In this document: positions 11,230-25,922 of the stretch, piece after piece
Numbering within the stretch: position 1 is the stretch's first letter
How the letters are laid out: every line of letters begins with the position of its first letter
Assembly: GCF_052857255.1 (NCBI RefSeq)
Contig: NC_135497.1
Location: forward strand, 179,045,745-179,109,744
DNA from: Amblyomma americanum
Lineage: Eukaryota > Arthropoda > Arachnida > Ixodida > Ixodidae
Reading direction: 5' to 3'
Length of the DNA: 64,000 nt
Program-made: the position numbers and the translations under genes
The notes under the pieces: generated by a model
Seen by the model: the letters and a program-made list of their open reading frames with translations, nothing else
Databases searched by the model: none
What the model was told of the DNA's origin: nothing

Positions 11230-11558
11230 ACTGCGCGTAAGACTCGTTCGGGCGGCGGGGGCCGCGCGCGCGGGAGCCTCACAAACGACGACGCTCTCTC
11301 GGTGGCTTTCACTTTCACACTGACTTTATTTACACTGGTCGAAGTTTCACACAAAACACATGAATACAAAAGGGAACAGTGGGAAAGGGAGAAAAGAAGG
11401 CATCCCGAGCGGTTGGCCTCGGGTAGTCGGGAGAAAGAGAGATAGAGAAAGCCACTTGTGACCTTGGTCATACCGGCGCGACGGCGGGGTGTGGCGTTGC
11501 CCCACGTTGAGCGTCTTTCTCCGTTCTGTCCCTTCGGGGCCGTCTCCTATTTTCCACA
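11171..11558 (-). repeat. BEL/Pao 5' LTR, truncated by internal deletion
   Basis: Matches the left LTR from GTAACTGTGACCG (5988) to CCACA (6374), but the 21 bp present at 5967-5987 are absent. Instead gag sequence abuts directly at 11170/11171. The outer end (CCACA) is complete and followed by the CCTCT duplication. Minus-strand AATAAA at 11325-11330. Confidence 0.92.
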
Positions 11559-11563
11559 CCTCT
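11559..11563. repeat. Target-site duplication of BEL/Pao, right copy
   Basis: CCTCT, identical to 5962-5966. Confidence 0.9.
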
Positions 11564-13309
11564 GTCATCCTTATTCAGAGATCGACTTGCGTATTCGATA
11601 ACCCTTTCTCTTCGGTCTTGCGTTTAGGTCAGTATCGCTCCGAGCCCTGTCTGAGATGCGTCGACGTGCACTTGCGTTGGGCAGTCCGAACAAAAGTTTG
11701 CCTGTAGCGGGGGATTCTTTAGTGCGGTCTTGGTTTTGTCTACGATTTCCTGGTGCGCGCTCGTCCAGATGAATGGCGCATCCTTGGAGACTAGCTGACG
11801 CAGTGGATATGTGAGTTTCGAAAACTCGGGGATGAACTTGCGATAGTGATTTGCGAATTGCAGAAACGAGTATAACTTCTTGGCGTTTCTCTCAGGCTCA
11901 AACTTGTCTACGGCTGCGACTCTCGCTTCGTCCAAGGTTCGCCCGTCTGCGGAGATTACGTAGCCAAGGAATGAGATGTTGTCTCGCACAAACTGACATT
12001 TCTTGATGTCCATCTTAAGGTCGTTGATGACGACTCTTCTTAGTGCCTCGTCGAGCAGTGACAGTGCTTCTGGAACCGCAGCTGCTCCCTGGCCGACGTC
12101 GTCCATGTATGTGGATGTTCTTTTCAGGCCATCAAATGTGTCGCGCATGACTCTTTGCATGGTTTGGGGTGCCTTGCAATACCCAAAGGCCATTCGTAGG
12201 TATTCGTATTTTCCGTCCGGCGCGACGAAGGAAGTCTTGTGGATATCGTCAGGCTTTATTCGCACCGTGAGAAAGGCCGACTTCACGTCCAAGACGGCGA
12301 AGTACCTTGAGCCGTCACTCATGATGTCATCGATGACATCTTCCATAATTGGCTTCGGATACGGCGGATTTATGGTCTTTTCGTTCAGTTTTTCGGTAGT
12401 CATGAACCATCCGTCGAGACGTGGTCGGATGGTGTGGCTGATCCACCACAATGGTAGGAGCGCAGTACTGGCTCTGCAGCCAGTAGCCAGGTAGTCGTTG
12501 ACTTGTTCCCTCATAAAGTGGCGGTCCGCAGGGCAAGATCTATACGGTCTTGACGCGACAGGAATGTCGTCCCTGAGTTCAATGCTGTGCTCCGCGTGAT
12601 CGCAGAGCCCAAGTGCATCTGTCTTCGTCGTGAATGTTTTTTGATGGCGTTTCAAAATTGCGCGGATCTCATCACTTTCGTCAGCGTCTGCGTCACGGGT
12701 CATTTTGGATACAGCCTCTTCTACGAGATAAGCGAAATCTTTGTCTGGACCAGGGTCCTTTGAGTTCAACCTTACGAATCCGATGTCGCTTGTTGGAGTT
12801 TCATCAGGGGTCTTGCGATTGCTGAAGGCTGCTATTAACACCTCTCCAACACGGTTCGTATCGTGTGCGCCTGGCGCATGAGATGGTGACTCACTCACCG
12901 GTGGCTGTACAGGGACCAGGGTGACGTCGTTCGAGGGGTGGAACGTGACGTCGACGTTCGCGGCACGGCGCCAATCCGAACCCAGAATCAGGTTCATGGC
13001 ACTCGGCAAGGGAGCGATCACGACCTCTTCGAGCCGCACGGTCGATGTTCCAACGGTCACTTCCAAGGTTGCCACGCGCGAAGGTCTGATGCATCGGTCG
13101 AGCACTTCTATCTTTTCGGGAGACGTCCAAGGTCGGGAGCGGACGTCGGGGCCCAAGGAGCTCTCGCTGAGGACGGACACGTTCAAGCCGCTGTCTATGC
13201 AGACTCTCACCGGTCGGTTTTCGACGAAGCCCTTCACGATGGGTAAGGTGCCGCCGTCGATTGCAGGAAACAGTTCGCTTGCCTGTTTGTCGGCCCGGTA
13301 TTGAGTGTT
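11564..13309 (-). pseudogene. Ty3/gypsy protease, reverse transcriptase and start of RNase H
   Basis: The pol frame opens after a stop near 13309 and overlaps the end of gag by about 75 nt in the -1 frame. Retropepsin: VCIDSGLNVSVL (D-S-G). RT: KPIMEDVIDDIM, YFAVLDVKSAFLTVRI (first Asp), RMAFGYCKAPQTMQRVM, TYMDDVG (catalytic YMDD), ISFLGYVISADG. The tether then has KLYSFLQFANHYRKFIPEFS, and RNase H starts at VHVDASQTGLGAILT. TAA at 11624-11626 interrupts RNase H. The frame continues in phase for about 20 codons (RVIEYASRSLNK) up to the BEL insertion. All RT and protease catalytic residues are intact. Confidence 0.93.
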
Positions 13310-13447
13310 TCGTTAGTTCTGGCTCCTCTGCGTCGCTCGGCACGGATCGCGGCTTCCGTTTTTGGTATTGTGCAATCTCTTGACAGGTGCCCAATATTGC
13401 CGCAGTTGAAGCAGGGTTTTGCTCGCACTAACCTTCCTGGTTCTCGC
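13234..13447 (-). pseudogene. Ty3/gypsy Gag C-terminus with CCHC zinc knuckle, runs into gap
   Basis: The frame carries a single CX2CX4HX4C knuckle, CFNCGNIGHLSRDC, followed by a basic tail (RAERRRGAR) and a stop at 13234. It is open upstream right to the N gap, so the N-terminal part is missing from the assembly, not necessarily from the genome. Pol lies in the -1 frame over the last 75 nt, consistent with programmed frameshifting, though I could not identify a convincing slippery heptamer. Confidence 0.85.
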
Positions 13448-13547
13448 NNNNNNNNNNNNNNNNNNNNNNNNNNNNNNNNNNNNNNNNNNNNNNNNNNNNN
13501 NNNNNNNNNNNNNNNNNNNNNNNNNNNNNNNNNNNNNNNNNNNNNNN
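13448..13547. other. Assembly gap, 100 N
   Basis: Exactly 100 N, a size commonly used as a placeholder for a gap of unknown length. It falls inside the Ty3/gypsy gag. No gypsy gag or 5' LTR is recognisable to its right. Confidence 0.98.
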
Positions 13548-13860
13548 GGTAGACAGTGAACTTGCTCGTCTCAACTGTGTATGGGTTTTAGGGCGAAAGG
13601 TATATTACTGCAATTGGCTCTCCAAAGCTTCTGTCGAGAGTGGAAAAGCGTTCATGCTCTTTTCATAGGGCGATACAGCGGAATAGTAGCTACAGTGATT
13701 CCTTTCAATGCAGCGCTTTGACTATGCTCCGCTGGTTCAACCGATTACAACTCATACCAATTTAATTTACACCACTATAGAAGTCGCACCATAACTCCTG
13801 TGCACTATAAAATGAACATATCGGCCAACTTCAAGCGATTTCGTTGCGTCTTCATCATTA
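13548..13860. other. Unannotated DNA right of the gap
   Basis: No match to the Ty3/gypsy LTR at 3800-4389 is seen here, so the element's 5' end must lie in the gap or be deleted. Confidence 0.4.
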
Positions 13861-14289
13861 ACGCGAGAACGTTAAGGCTCCCGTTGTGCAGAAAATCCGG
13901 CGTCGTCGTCGGCGGCGGCGGCGTTGTGAGCGAAAAAGTAGGTGGCCCACCTGTCACCTAGGTCACATGACTTTTTGACGTCATCGCAACCTGCCCACAG
14001 GATTGCGAGCAAACTGCCCACCGTGGCAGGTGGCAGTTAAATTAATAATTGGTCGCGACAGGTTGCTCGGGTAGAGCAACCTGGGTCGCACAAGCCACAC
14101 CGGTGGCTGTGTTTGAGACAGCCACCTGCTGGGGCAGTGACGCATCGCTTGACCGTTGCACCATTGCGCCATTAAAGGTATGGGGACTGCCCGTGATTTA
14201 TGCATGTAAAGTAGAGAATGACCAATTCCGCATATATTAATTAGCATTAACCCATTAACGCTTTCGCGTCATGCCCTTAAGGCGGAGCT
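13861..14289 (+). repeat. Dispersed repeat, MITE-like, copy 1
   Basis: Clearly homologous to 50179-50582. Shared blocks include GCAAACTGCCCACCGT, ATTGGTCGCGA, AGAGCAACCTGG, CATCGCTT-ACCGTTGCACCA and TTAAGGCGGAGCT. The ends form an imperfect inverted repeat: ACGCGAGAACGTTAA at 13861-13875 against the complement of TTAACGCTTTCGCGT at 14255-14269. Homology continues past this right end to about 14289, so the inverted repeats may not be the exact termini. No ORF. The minus strand has an A-box-like TGGTGCAACGG, but no clear B box. Confidence 0.7.
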
Positions 14290-15069
14290 GGACATGCTAC
14301 AGTCACTATAAAAGTTTTTACAGACCCTGAATAGATAGGCCTCTCCCAGCCTACGTCGTCAGCGCACGTGTTTCTGGTCACGTGGGCAAAACATGCGACA
14401 TCTGGCACCGTGGTGCAGCAGATGCGACGCACACCGAGGCGTCTATAGTCGGGAGAAGAAAGGCGGTGGGGAAACGCTCGACAGAAGCGAAAGTGGACGA
14501 CTTTGCCCACCAGGCCACGTTCCTTTGACGCCACTCTTTACACCACAAAGAGGTCAATTGAAATCCCAGTGAGTTCGGGTCATCGGTGGCGGCACCGAGG
14601 AGGAAGCGCGTGACACCGTTTCCGGCGTACACTATGGTCCAGTCCCCGCGCGCATCCGTCCATTGACCGCGCCTCTTTTACGTGCATTCCTGAGCCGATT
14701 ACACTTGTTTTCATTACTCCCAGGTAGCTACTCATCTTTAATATCCGACAGTTATTGCCTGTTTAGATAAGTCGGCAACACGCGGAGCTCTGGGACGGCA
14801 GGAGGTTCCTCGCACTATAACAACCTTGCACGAACCCGCTCCACACACCAATTAGATTTTTTTTTTTTCAATTTGTCTGGCAGTCGCTCCGACTTTCAAC
14901 CGCAACCGTCACGTCAAAGGCCACCACGCAAAAAGAACAAAGCGAGAACAGTAGATACACAGGTGCACTGTGTGACACGAGGCCGTCTGCTCCTTCACTT
15001 CTCTGATGGGGTAAGCGTGCCCCTAGCGTGCGCATGCGACGGGCGCCTCCAGCCCACACATTTCTAGTC
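14290..15069. other. Unannotated DNA
   Basis: No gene or repeat recognised. Small antisense frames at 14277-14632 show no motif. Confidence 0.4.
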
Positions 15070-15295
15070 TATGGGGGTTTAACATCCCAAAGCGACTCAG
15101 GCTATGAGGGACGCCGTATTGGAGGGCTCCGGAAATTTTTCGGCCACCTGGGGTTCTCTAACGTGCACTGACATCGCACAGTACACGGGCCTCTAGAATT
15201 TCGCCTCCATAGAAATTCGACCGCCGCGGCCGGCATGGAACGCGCGCCTTTCGGGTCAGCAGCCGAGCGCCATAACCGCTGAGCCACCGCGGCGG
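15070..15295 (-). mobile_element. Ruka-type tRNA-derived SINE
   Basis: A near full-length copy in reverse orientation. On the minus strand: head CCGCCGCGGTGGCTCAGCGG (A-box region), a B-box-like segment in the GCGCGCGTTCCATGCCGGCC stretch, GGTCGAATTTCTATGGAGGC, GTGCACGTTAGAGAACCCCAG, GGTGGCCGAAA, GGAGCCCTCCAATACGGCG and GTCGCTTTGGGATGTTAAAC. Such SINEs are transcribed by RNA polymerase III and moved by LINE proteins in trans. The B box has drifted, so this copy is probably inactive. Confidence 0.88.
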
Positions 15296-15344
15296 TGGTA
15301 CCAGGGATCAAGGCTCGTTTTTCCCGCATTCGAAAATGAAATGA

Positions 15345-15613
15345 TTAAAGGGGCTCTGAAACACCTCCCGCGGAGAGGAAATCAACTCGCTTAATCACTG
15401 CATTGTGTTGTCATGAACACCTGAGTCAAATAATACACTTTTACACGCAGCCGAGGACCCACAATCACGCGCGAAAGTTGGCGAGCCCTTCCCGGCGACT
15501 TTTTCGTGCTCGCACCCTCCTCCGTCGCTCATATCTATGTATGGACCTCCTGCATGTTTGTAAACAAACGAGGTGGCGCTGCAGTCGCTAGCGAGCTCGT
15601 GGTAGGCAAAAGG
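15345..15613 (+). repeat. Dispersed repeat 'GGGGCTCTGAAA', copy A
   Basis: Begins AAAGGGGCTCTGAAACACC and ends with TATGGACCTCCT, GAGGTGGCGCTG and TGGTAGGCAAAA. The same ordered blocks recur in reverse at 17901-18313, and the last blocks again at 27167-27231. No ORF. The family is not identified further. Confidence 0.6.
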
Positions 15614-17240
15614 TCGGGGAGTGGCGTCGCGGATAGGTGTTGTGCGCGGGTTTTCAAGGCTTGTAGGCGCGTTTCCAGTTTCTGCGAATCATAGCAATGG
15701 TCGATGCTTCCAACTTAGTAATTTGTCGACGTACACGAGCTCGCGTTGTCCACGTGCGGCCTATAAAGGGAAATAGTTTGCCACTGTGTATTGTATATAT
15801 GGTTAGTAGTAAACATGTAGAAAGCGTTCCTGCCGTTTATTTATGCACTAGGCATTGAATAAAACAAGTTTTGACACTCTGCACTAGTGTCACTGCACTA
15901 GTTTCACACACTGCACAAGGACAATAGTGAGGGGAAGCGCTGGCCTTGTTTCGTCGGAGCAGACATGCGCTCATCGTCTGCTGACATACGTACGTGTCGC
16001 ACTGTGCGAAAAGTGGGGACAGCGTCGTGTCCCTGATCTCCTGTCTCGCTTAGCGCTGTTTTTGGCCGCATGACCACGCACCAGCCAGGCCGACTTGTCC
16101 TCTTGTTAAGCTGGTCGATTTGGTGAAAATTTTTGATTTCTAGAATTATTTTCTTTCCTAGCCCTGAAGTCTAGTTTCGTGACGAAAAATTATAGCAAAA
16201 TATTGAGTACAAATTTATAAATTACGCTTTTTAGAAGTGTGGTCGTCAAAAATTGTGAGGTAATTTCTTTGATTTCAGTGCCGCATTTCTTTGACCAAAG
16301 CGAAAGCGAAGATGCCATAAACGAGGGAATAAACTTTAAGGTTCGTTTTGTGACCTCTCACATTTTCTGCGACTGGATCACTCACCTTCGTAATTCTCAT
16401 GAAAATCAAATGATTCCATTTGTCGAAAACTATTCCTGAGACGTTGAGGAGCGTAATAAATCTCGATTTTTTTCCCTACACGTGCAGTATTGTGTTAGTT
16501 ATTTCTTGTAAGAAACGTTTTCATGCAACTATGCATGCATAAGTTCTGATCACATAGAAAAAGAACTAATCGCGTCATCGTACAGAACAGGGGTTTATGT
16601 ACATGCTGGCATAAAAAAACTGCGCACTAGCTACTCAATTATTTGAGACCTTGGGGGGACTTGACGACGGTGTTAATTATAATTACCCAGAACTGCACCA
16701 GGTATAGCTATAAATAAAAGGAATTACTGAAACTAGTGTAGGAATTTCATATTTTCACCAAGTTTAGTTACATATCGCATGCATGAATAACGCAAACCCT
16801 TTTCATTGCCGCGTCCCCTCTCAATCTCGCCACGTGTCTGTTAGTAGCACGCCTGCGGCTGCTTCTTTCCAAACAAGCTTCGCGATCATGTACTACCTCA
16901 TGAAACATGACACAGGCATGATGCAATGAAAAAGCATATGGCGTTTAGCACACTTAAGGTACGCTATTCTAAGCACACCAACGCGACCGCGCAAGATTGA
17001 CACAACTTGCCAGACTTCTTTCTACTCGAATGAAATAATTACATCGTCATATCAAGAAACAGTTCCAAGTAAATATTAAATGTCATAAAACGCGCCATTA
17101 AAACATGGTGTTAACAAAAAAACGCATTCCTTGGGGGCGAGTGAACCTGTCGGCGCCCCGTGCTCTCCGGCTCAAGGTGATAAGTGCGTGTGCGGCTGCA
17201 TATGTCTCGTTAGGACTGATGCTTGGGCGAGTTGGTATGC
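15614..17240. other. Unannotated AT-rich DNA
   Basis: No gene or repeat recognised. Confidence 0.4.
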
Positions 17241-17562
17241 CATGTTCAAGAAGAACAGCGCGAAAAGACAAGGACCACAGGATGATACACAAAGACAAGC
17301 GCTGACTTTCAACTAAAGATTTATTGCTCGGAACGTGGTAATAAATAAATCAGGCTCTAAGCAACAAAAAGAACACATAGGAGTGATACACACTTGTGTT
17401 CGTGGACAAGTGTGTATCACTCCTATGTGTTCTTTTTGTTGCTTAGAGCCTGATGTATTTGTTACCACGTTCCGAGCAATAAATCTTTAGTTGAAAGTCA
17501 GCGCTTGTCTTTGTGTATCATCCTGTGGTCCTTGTCTTTTCGCGCTGTTCTTCTTGAACATG
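17241..17562. repeat. Near-perfect inverted repeat (palindrome), arms 157 bp
   Basis: Left arm 17241-17397 and right arm 17406-17562 are reverse complements with only two mismatches seen by eye, around an 8-base centre (GTTCGTGG). Beyond the arms, similarity continues a few bases with a one-base indel. Blocks include CATGTTCAAGAAGAACAGCG at the outer end and GATACACACTTGT at the centre. The arms do not encode a protein. The source repeat is not identified. The high arm identity suggests a recent head-to-head duplication or a foldback element. Confidence 0.95.
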
Positions 17563-17900
17563 CATATGTCTTTTTTCCTTGAGCAATTATCAGCCTACTA
17601 TCCTGAAGTCCAGGTGAATGAACGCAGTAACTTGCATGCTATTAAGTGCATTGAGTGGCAGTGCCAATCGACTTCCAGACTTCGCGCTTTACTACCGTGG
17701 CCCAATGCCTGTTAGCCAGTTTCCGAATGCGGCATTTATGCGCGAGAAACCTATCGAGGCTAATTTAATATTTTTTATGCTAATACGCGGATCCAGCAGT
17801 GACGCAGCTGGTCAATACATGCTGCGTCTGCAGTGCACAGGCTTGAAGCAGCCGCCGGTAGCTGCGGCAGCTGCGGTAGGCACGGGCAAGCGGAACCTGT
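17563..17900. other. Unannotated DNA
   Basis: A 103-codon frame (17618-17929) shows no recognisable motif. Confidence 0.4.
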
Positions 17901-18313
17901 TTTGCCTACCATGCGAAAGTCGCTGCTAACATCAGCGCCACCGCATCTTCGTGACGTCGCGGGGTGAAGGAGGTCCATACATGTTGAGCGATGGCTACAT
18001 GGTTAGATTCTTTCAGACGTCAGGCAACTACCATGGCCGTGGCCAATAAGCCGCGTAGCTCCGCCGCGGGTCAGGAAGCTCCGCACCTCGGGGGTGGGGC
18101 TGGCGGAAGAGCGGCGACCTTCCAGTGTGCAAAAAGTGACGAGAGGAGAAGGAAAGGCGCGAAGATGCTGAAATAAAAATTTTGACTACAGATAACTCTG
18201 TTTCTACAAAGCGCATTAAAAAATTATCCCTGCACAATATTCGTGAAGCGGCGTGCTTTCACATCCCAGGCATAACGCAACTTTATTCGGGCCCCTTTCA
18301 GAGCCCCTTTTAA
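17901..18313 (-). repeat. Dispersed repeat 'GGGGCTCTGAAA', copy B
   Basis: Reverse orientation relative to copy A: the plus strand starts with TTTTGCCTACCATGCGAAAG and ends CAGAGCCCCTTTTAA. The outer blocks are alike but the interior is diverged and longer (about 410 against 270 bp). Confidence 0.6.
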
Positions 18314-18940
18314 GCTATAGCTACATTTTTTTTTTCTGTTCAGCCTTATACGTCAACTGCGCAGTGTGTATGCCTCCTGTCAGAACCTGGAAGCTAAAAT
18401 GGCTAAGGCACCTTAACAGGCAGGAGCAATACAGGCTCTAGATGCTAAAAAACAAAAACAAAATCGAATCTGAGATGGAAGAAACCGAGAGAGGGCGAGG
18501 TGAGAGAAAAGCGCGAGGGCCGACAAAGCATCGAAGGAGCGACGAGCCAGACATGCGCGCGCCGAGGCGTCGCTCCCATGGGAATCAAAACGCCTGCGAG
18601 CCCCAGTAATGTACACCCCAGTGCAGGTGCAGCAGATGCAAGCAAAAAAGAATAGAGGGAAATAAAAAAAAAAAGACGCGCCATTGCTCGGCGCAGAACA
18701 AGAGGATCTCGTTCACACGACTCCCGACTGCCCGAGGAACGCAGTAAAGTCCATGTTCAGCGACGCCGTCGCCTATATGCTCACTGCGACGATGAAACCG
18801 AGCGCTGCGCTTCCCACAAAGATTATATTGCTAAAGGAGCGTTCGGGCAAAATGTTAACGTTATCTGCGCACAACAGCCGTCATAAATTCGTGGAACACA
18901 ACTTAAGAAGAGCATCCGGAGGCACTGCTTGACATATACA
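18314..18940. other. Unannotated DNA
   Basis: No feature recognised. It includes a short poly-A near 18664-18674. Confidence 0.4.
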
Positions 18941-19597
18941 CAGTGTTTTTCACCTAAGACTTTGCACAATTTTTAAAAATAGGCTTTTTGAGTTAGAAGA
19001 GCGCTTTTTCCGGCATAGCAGCGTCAGCCGTGTAGTACATCAGAATACAGCTAAGAGATGCTAACAAGCAGGCTGGTTAACTAACATTGAATAGTTAACT
19101 TTTTAACAATTACTGTTAGACTCCAAAATTATTAAGGGGCGTGTATCCCACCGTAGGTAATACCTATGTAAGTTTTTACAATTTGGAAAACGCGGTTACC
19201 CTCGGTGCTGTGGCCCAACAAATTTTGCCTATGTCGACGAGTTATGTGCACTGGAGAGGTTGCTTTGCCTGCAAGCATCTCGAAAGCGCATGTATTTTGG
19301 CGCGATGTAGCCAGAATTTGTAGGGCCACAGCGCCGAGGGTAATCGCGTGTTAGAAATTCTAAGAAATGATATGGACGTTACTTAGAGTGGGCTACACGC
19401 CTCTCAATAATTAAGGAGCCTAACAGTAGTAGTTAAAACTTAACCATTCAGTATTAGTTAACCAGACTTTTAGTTAACGCATATTATTTGTATTCTGATG
19501 TACTACACCACTGACAATGCTATGTCGAAAAAAGCGCTCTTCCAACTCAAAAAGCCTATTTTTATAAATTGTGCACAGTCATAGATGAAACACGCTG
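18941..19597. mobile_element. Foldback-type MITE with arms of about 300 bp
   Basis: The left half is the imperfect reverse complement of the right half. CAGTGTTTTTCACCTAAGAC and GCACAATTTTTAAAAATAGGC at 18941-18985 pair with 19557-19597; GTAGTACATCAGAATAC pairs with the stretch near 19490-19506; TACCCTCGGTGCTGTGGCCC near 19197 pairs with the stretch around 19322-19342. A spacer of roughly 75 bp lies between. There is no ORF. CATAT occurs near both outer edges (18932 and 19598) and could be a target duplication, with uncertain limits. This is the structure of a non-autonomous DNA element with very long inverted repeats. Confidence 0.88.
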
Positions 19598-25184
<5,587 letters not shown>

Positions 25185-25239
25185 AATAAAAAATTTCCTT
25201 CAAGGAGGCGTAAACTTCGCTGTATACTTTTTTAGGCAG

Positions 25240-25922
25240 TCAAACACGTTATGTTGTCGCAACGCGTATATAGAAAAAGCGACTATTTAGGTCTTTATCG
25301 CTTTCTTGAAGGCGTTGACTGGGCGAGTCTACTTTTTGCGGAAACTTTCGCCAGCAAGGCGCCACAAACTCTCACAAGTATTATCAAAACTGGAATACAA
25401 AAATTTGTGCCGAAAACGATTCTCAAAAACACTGCCTATCCGCACTGTTTCTCGAACGAACTTAGAAAAGCGCTGCGTCAGAAATTCGCTATAACAGACG
25501 ATCTCGTACAACACAACTGAAGGAATGTAAACGCAGTGACTACATTGCTTACACAAACTCTGTAGAAAAAACGCTTCTGTACTCCCCTAATGCAGTTTGG
25601 TGGTTTTCACCACGTGCACATCAGGGAATAAAAGAAGATACAGTTTTACCCAAAGGTCCTGATGCAATCTTCGGCCCCCATGCAGTATGCAATGCGTTCG
25701 CCAAGCAATTCGCCTCAGCATGTCCAAGAGTTCTAGTCACTGCTACTCCCTATAATAACACTTGCCGCTTACACGATTCTTTCCTGAACATGCCAGCCTT
25801 TGAAGCTTCCGAAGTAGAAGAGTCTATCCGTGCACTACCGCCCAAAAAGAGGTGCGGTGCTGTGGAAATTCCTGTGTTCGTAATCAAGGCCTGTGCTAAT
25901 TAACTCACGCCTGTCTTCACAG
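25240..25922 (+). pseudogene. CR1/Jockey-like LINE ORF2 fragment, part 1
   Basis: Translated in two frames, this shows the endonuclease-RT linker and the start of RT. Recognisable pieces are YLGLYRFLEGVDWASLL, then FVPKTI, FSNELRKALRQKF, and in the later part WWFSPRAH, EVEESIRALPPKKRCGAV, EIPVFVIKACA and LTPVFT, the usual RT entry of this LINE group. There is a stop at 25517 region, a frame change near 25520, and a stop after KACAN. The fragment is truncated at the 5' side close to the hammerhead-like site and interrupted at 25922 by a hAT-like element. RT active-site regions are absent. Confidence 0.8.
25915..25922. repeat. Target-site duplication of hAT-like element, left
   Basis: CTTCACAG; the right copy at 26855-26862 is CTTGACAC (6 of 8 identical). 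Eight bases is the hAT duplication length. Confidence 0.7.

Larger units (their letters stand above)
5967..11558 (-). mobile_element. BEL/Pao LTR retrotransposon, defective, nested in Ty3/gypsy
   Basis: A 5.6-kb element flanked by LTRs of about 400 bp and a CCTCT target duplication. Minus-strand order: 5' LTR, gag with zinc knuckles, protease, RT with YVDD, RNase H, integrase with HHCC and DDE, integrase C-terminal domain, polypurine tract, 3' LTR. The DGGSQ protease, LYVDDLVTGADT and VERAAWWGGFWERMV motifs are typical of BEL/Pao. Decay: in-frame stops at 9781-9783, 9691-9693 and 6720-6722; frame changes near 9430, 9125, 8500, 8120 and 7560. The 5' LTR is joined directly to the middle of gag, so the primer-binding site, leader and gag start are gone. 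It cannot move by itself. Confidence 0.94.
3800..13447 (-). mobile_element. Ty3/gypsy LTR retrotransposon, interrupted and incomplete
   Basis: Minus-strand order: gag zinc knuckle (13428-13386), retropepsin (about 13200), reverse transcriptase with YMDD (about 12100), RNase H start (11630), [BEL/Pao insertion 5967-11558], rest of RNase H (5961-5700), H2C2 zinc finger and integrase core (5470-4850), integrase C-terminus (to 4432), polypurine tract, 3' LTR. This protease-RT-RH-INT order is diagnostic of Ty3/gypsy. The 5' LTR and most of gag are not visible: the element runs into a 100-N gap at 13448. Disabling changes include an in-frame TAA at 11624-11626 in RNase H, a one-base frameshift near 5110 inside integrase, and the 5.6-kb insertion. 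I see no env-like frame or chromodomain after integrase. Confidence 0.92.
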
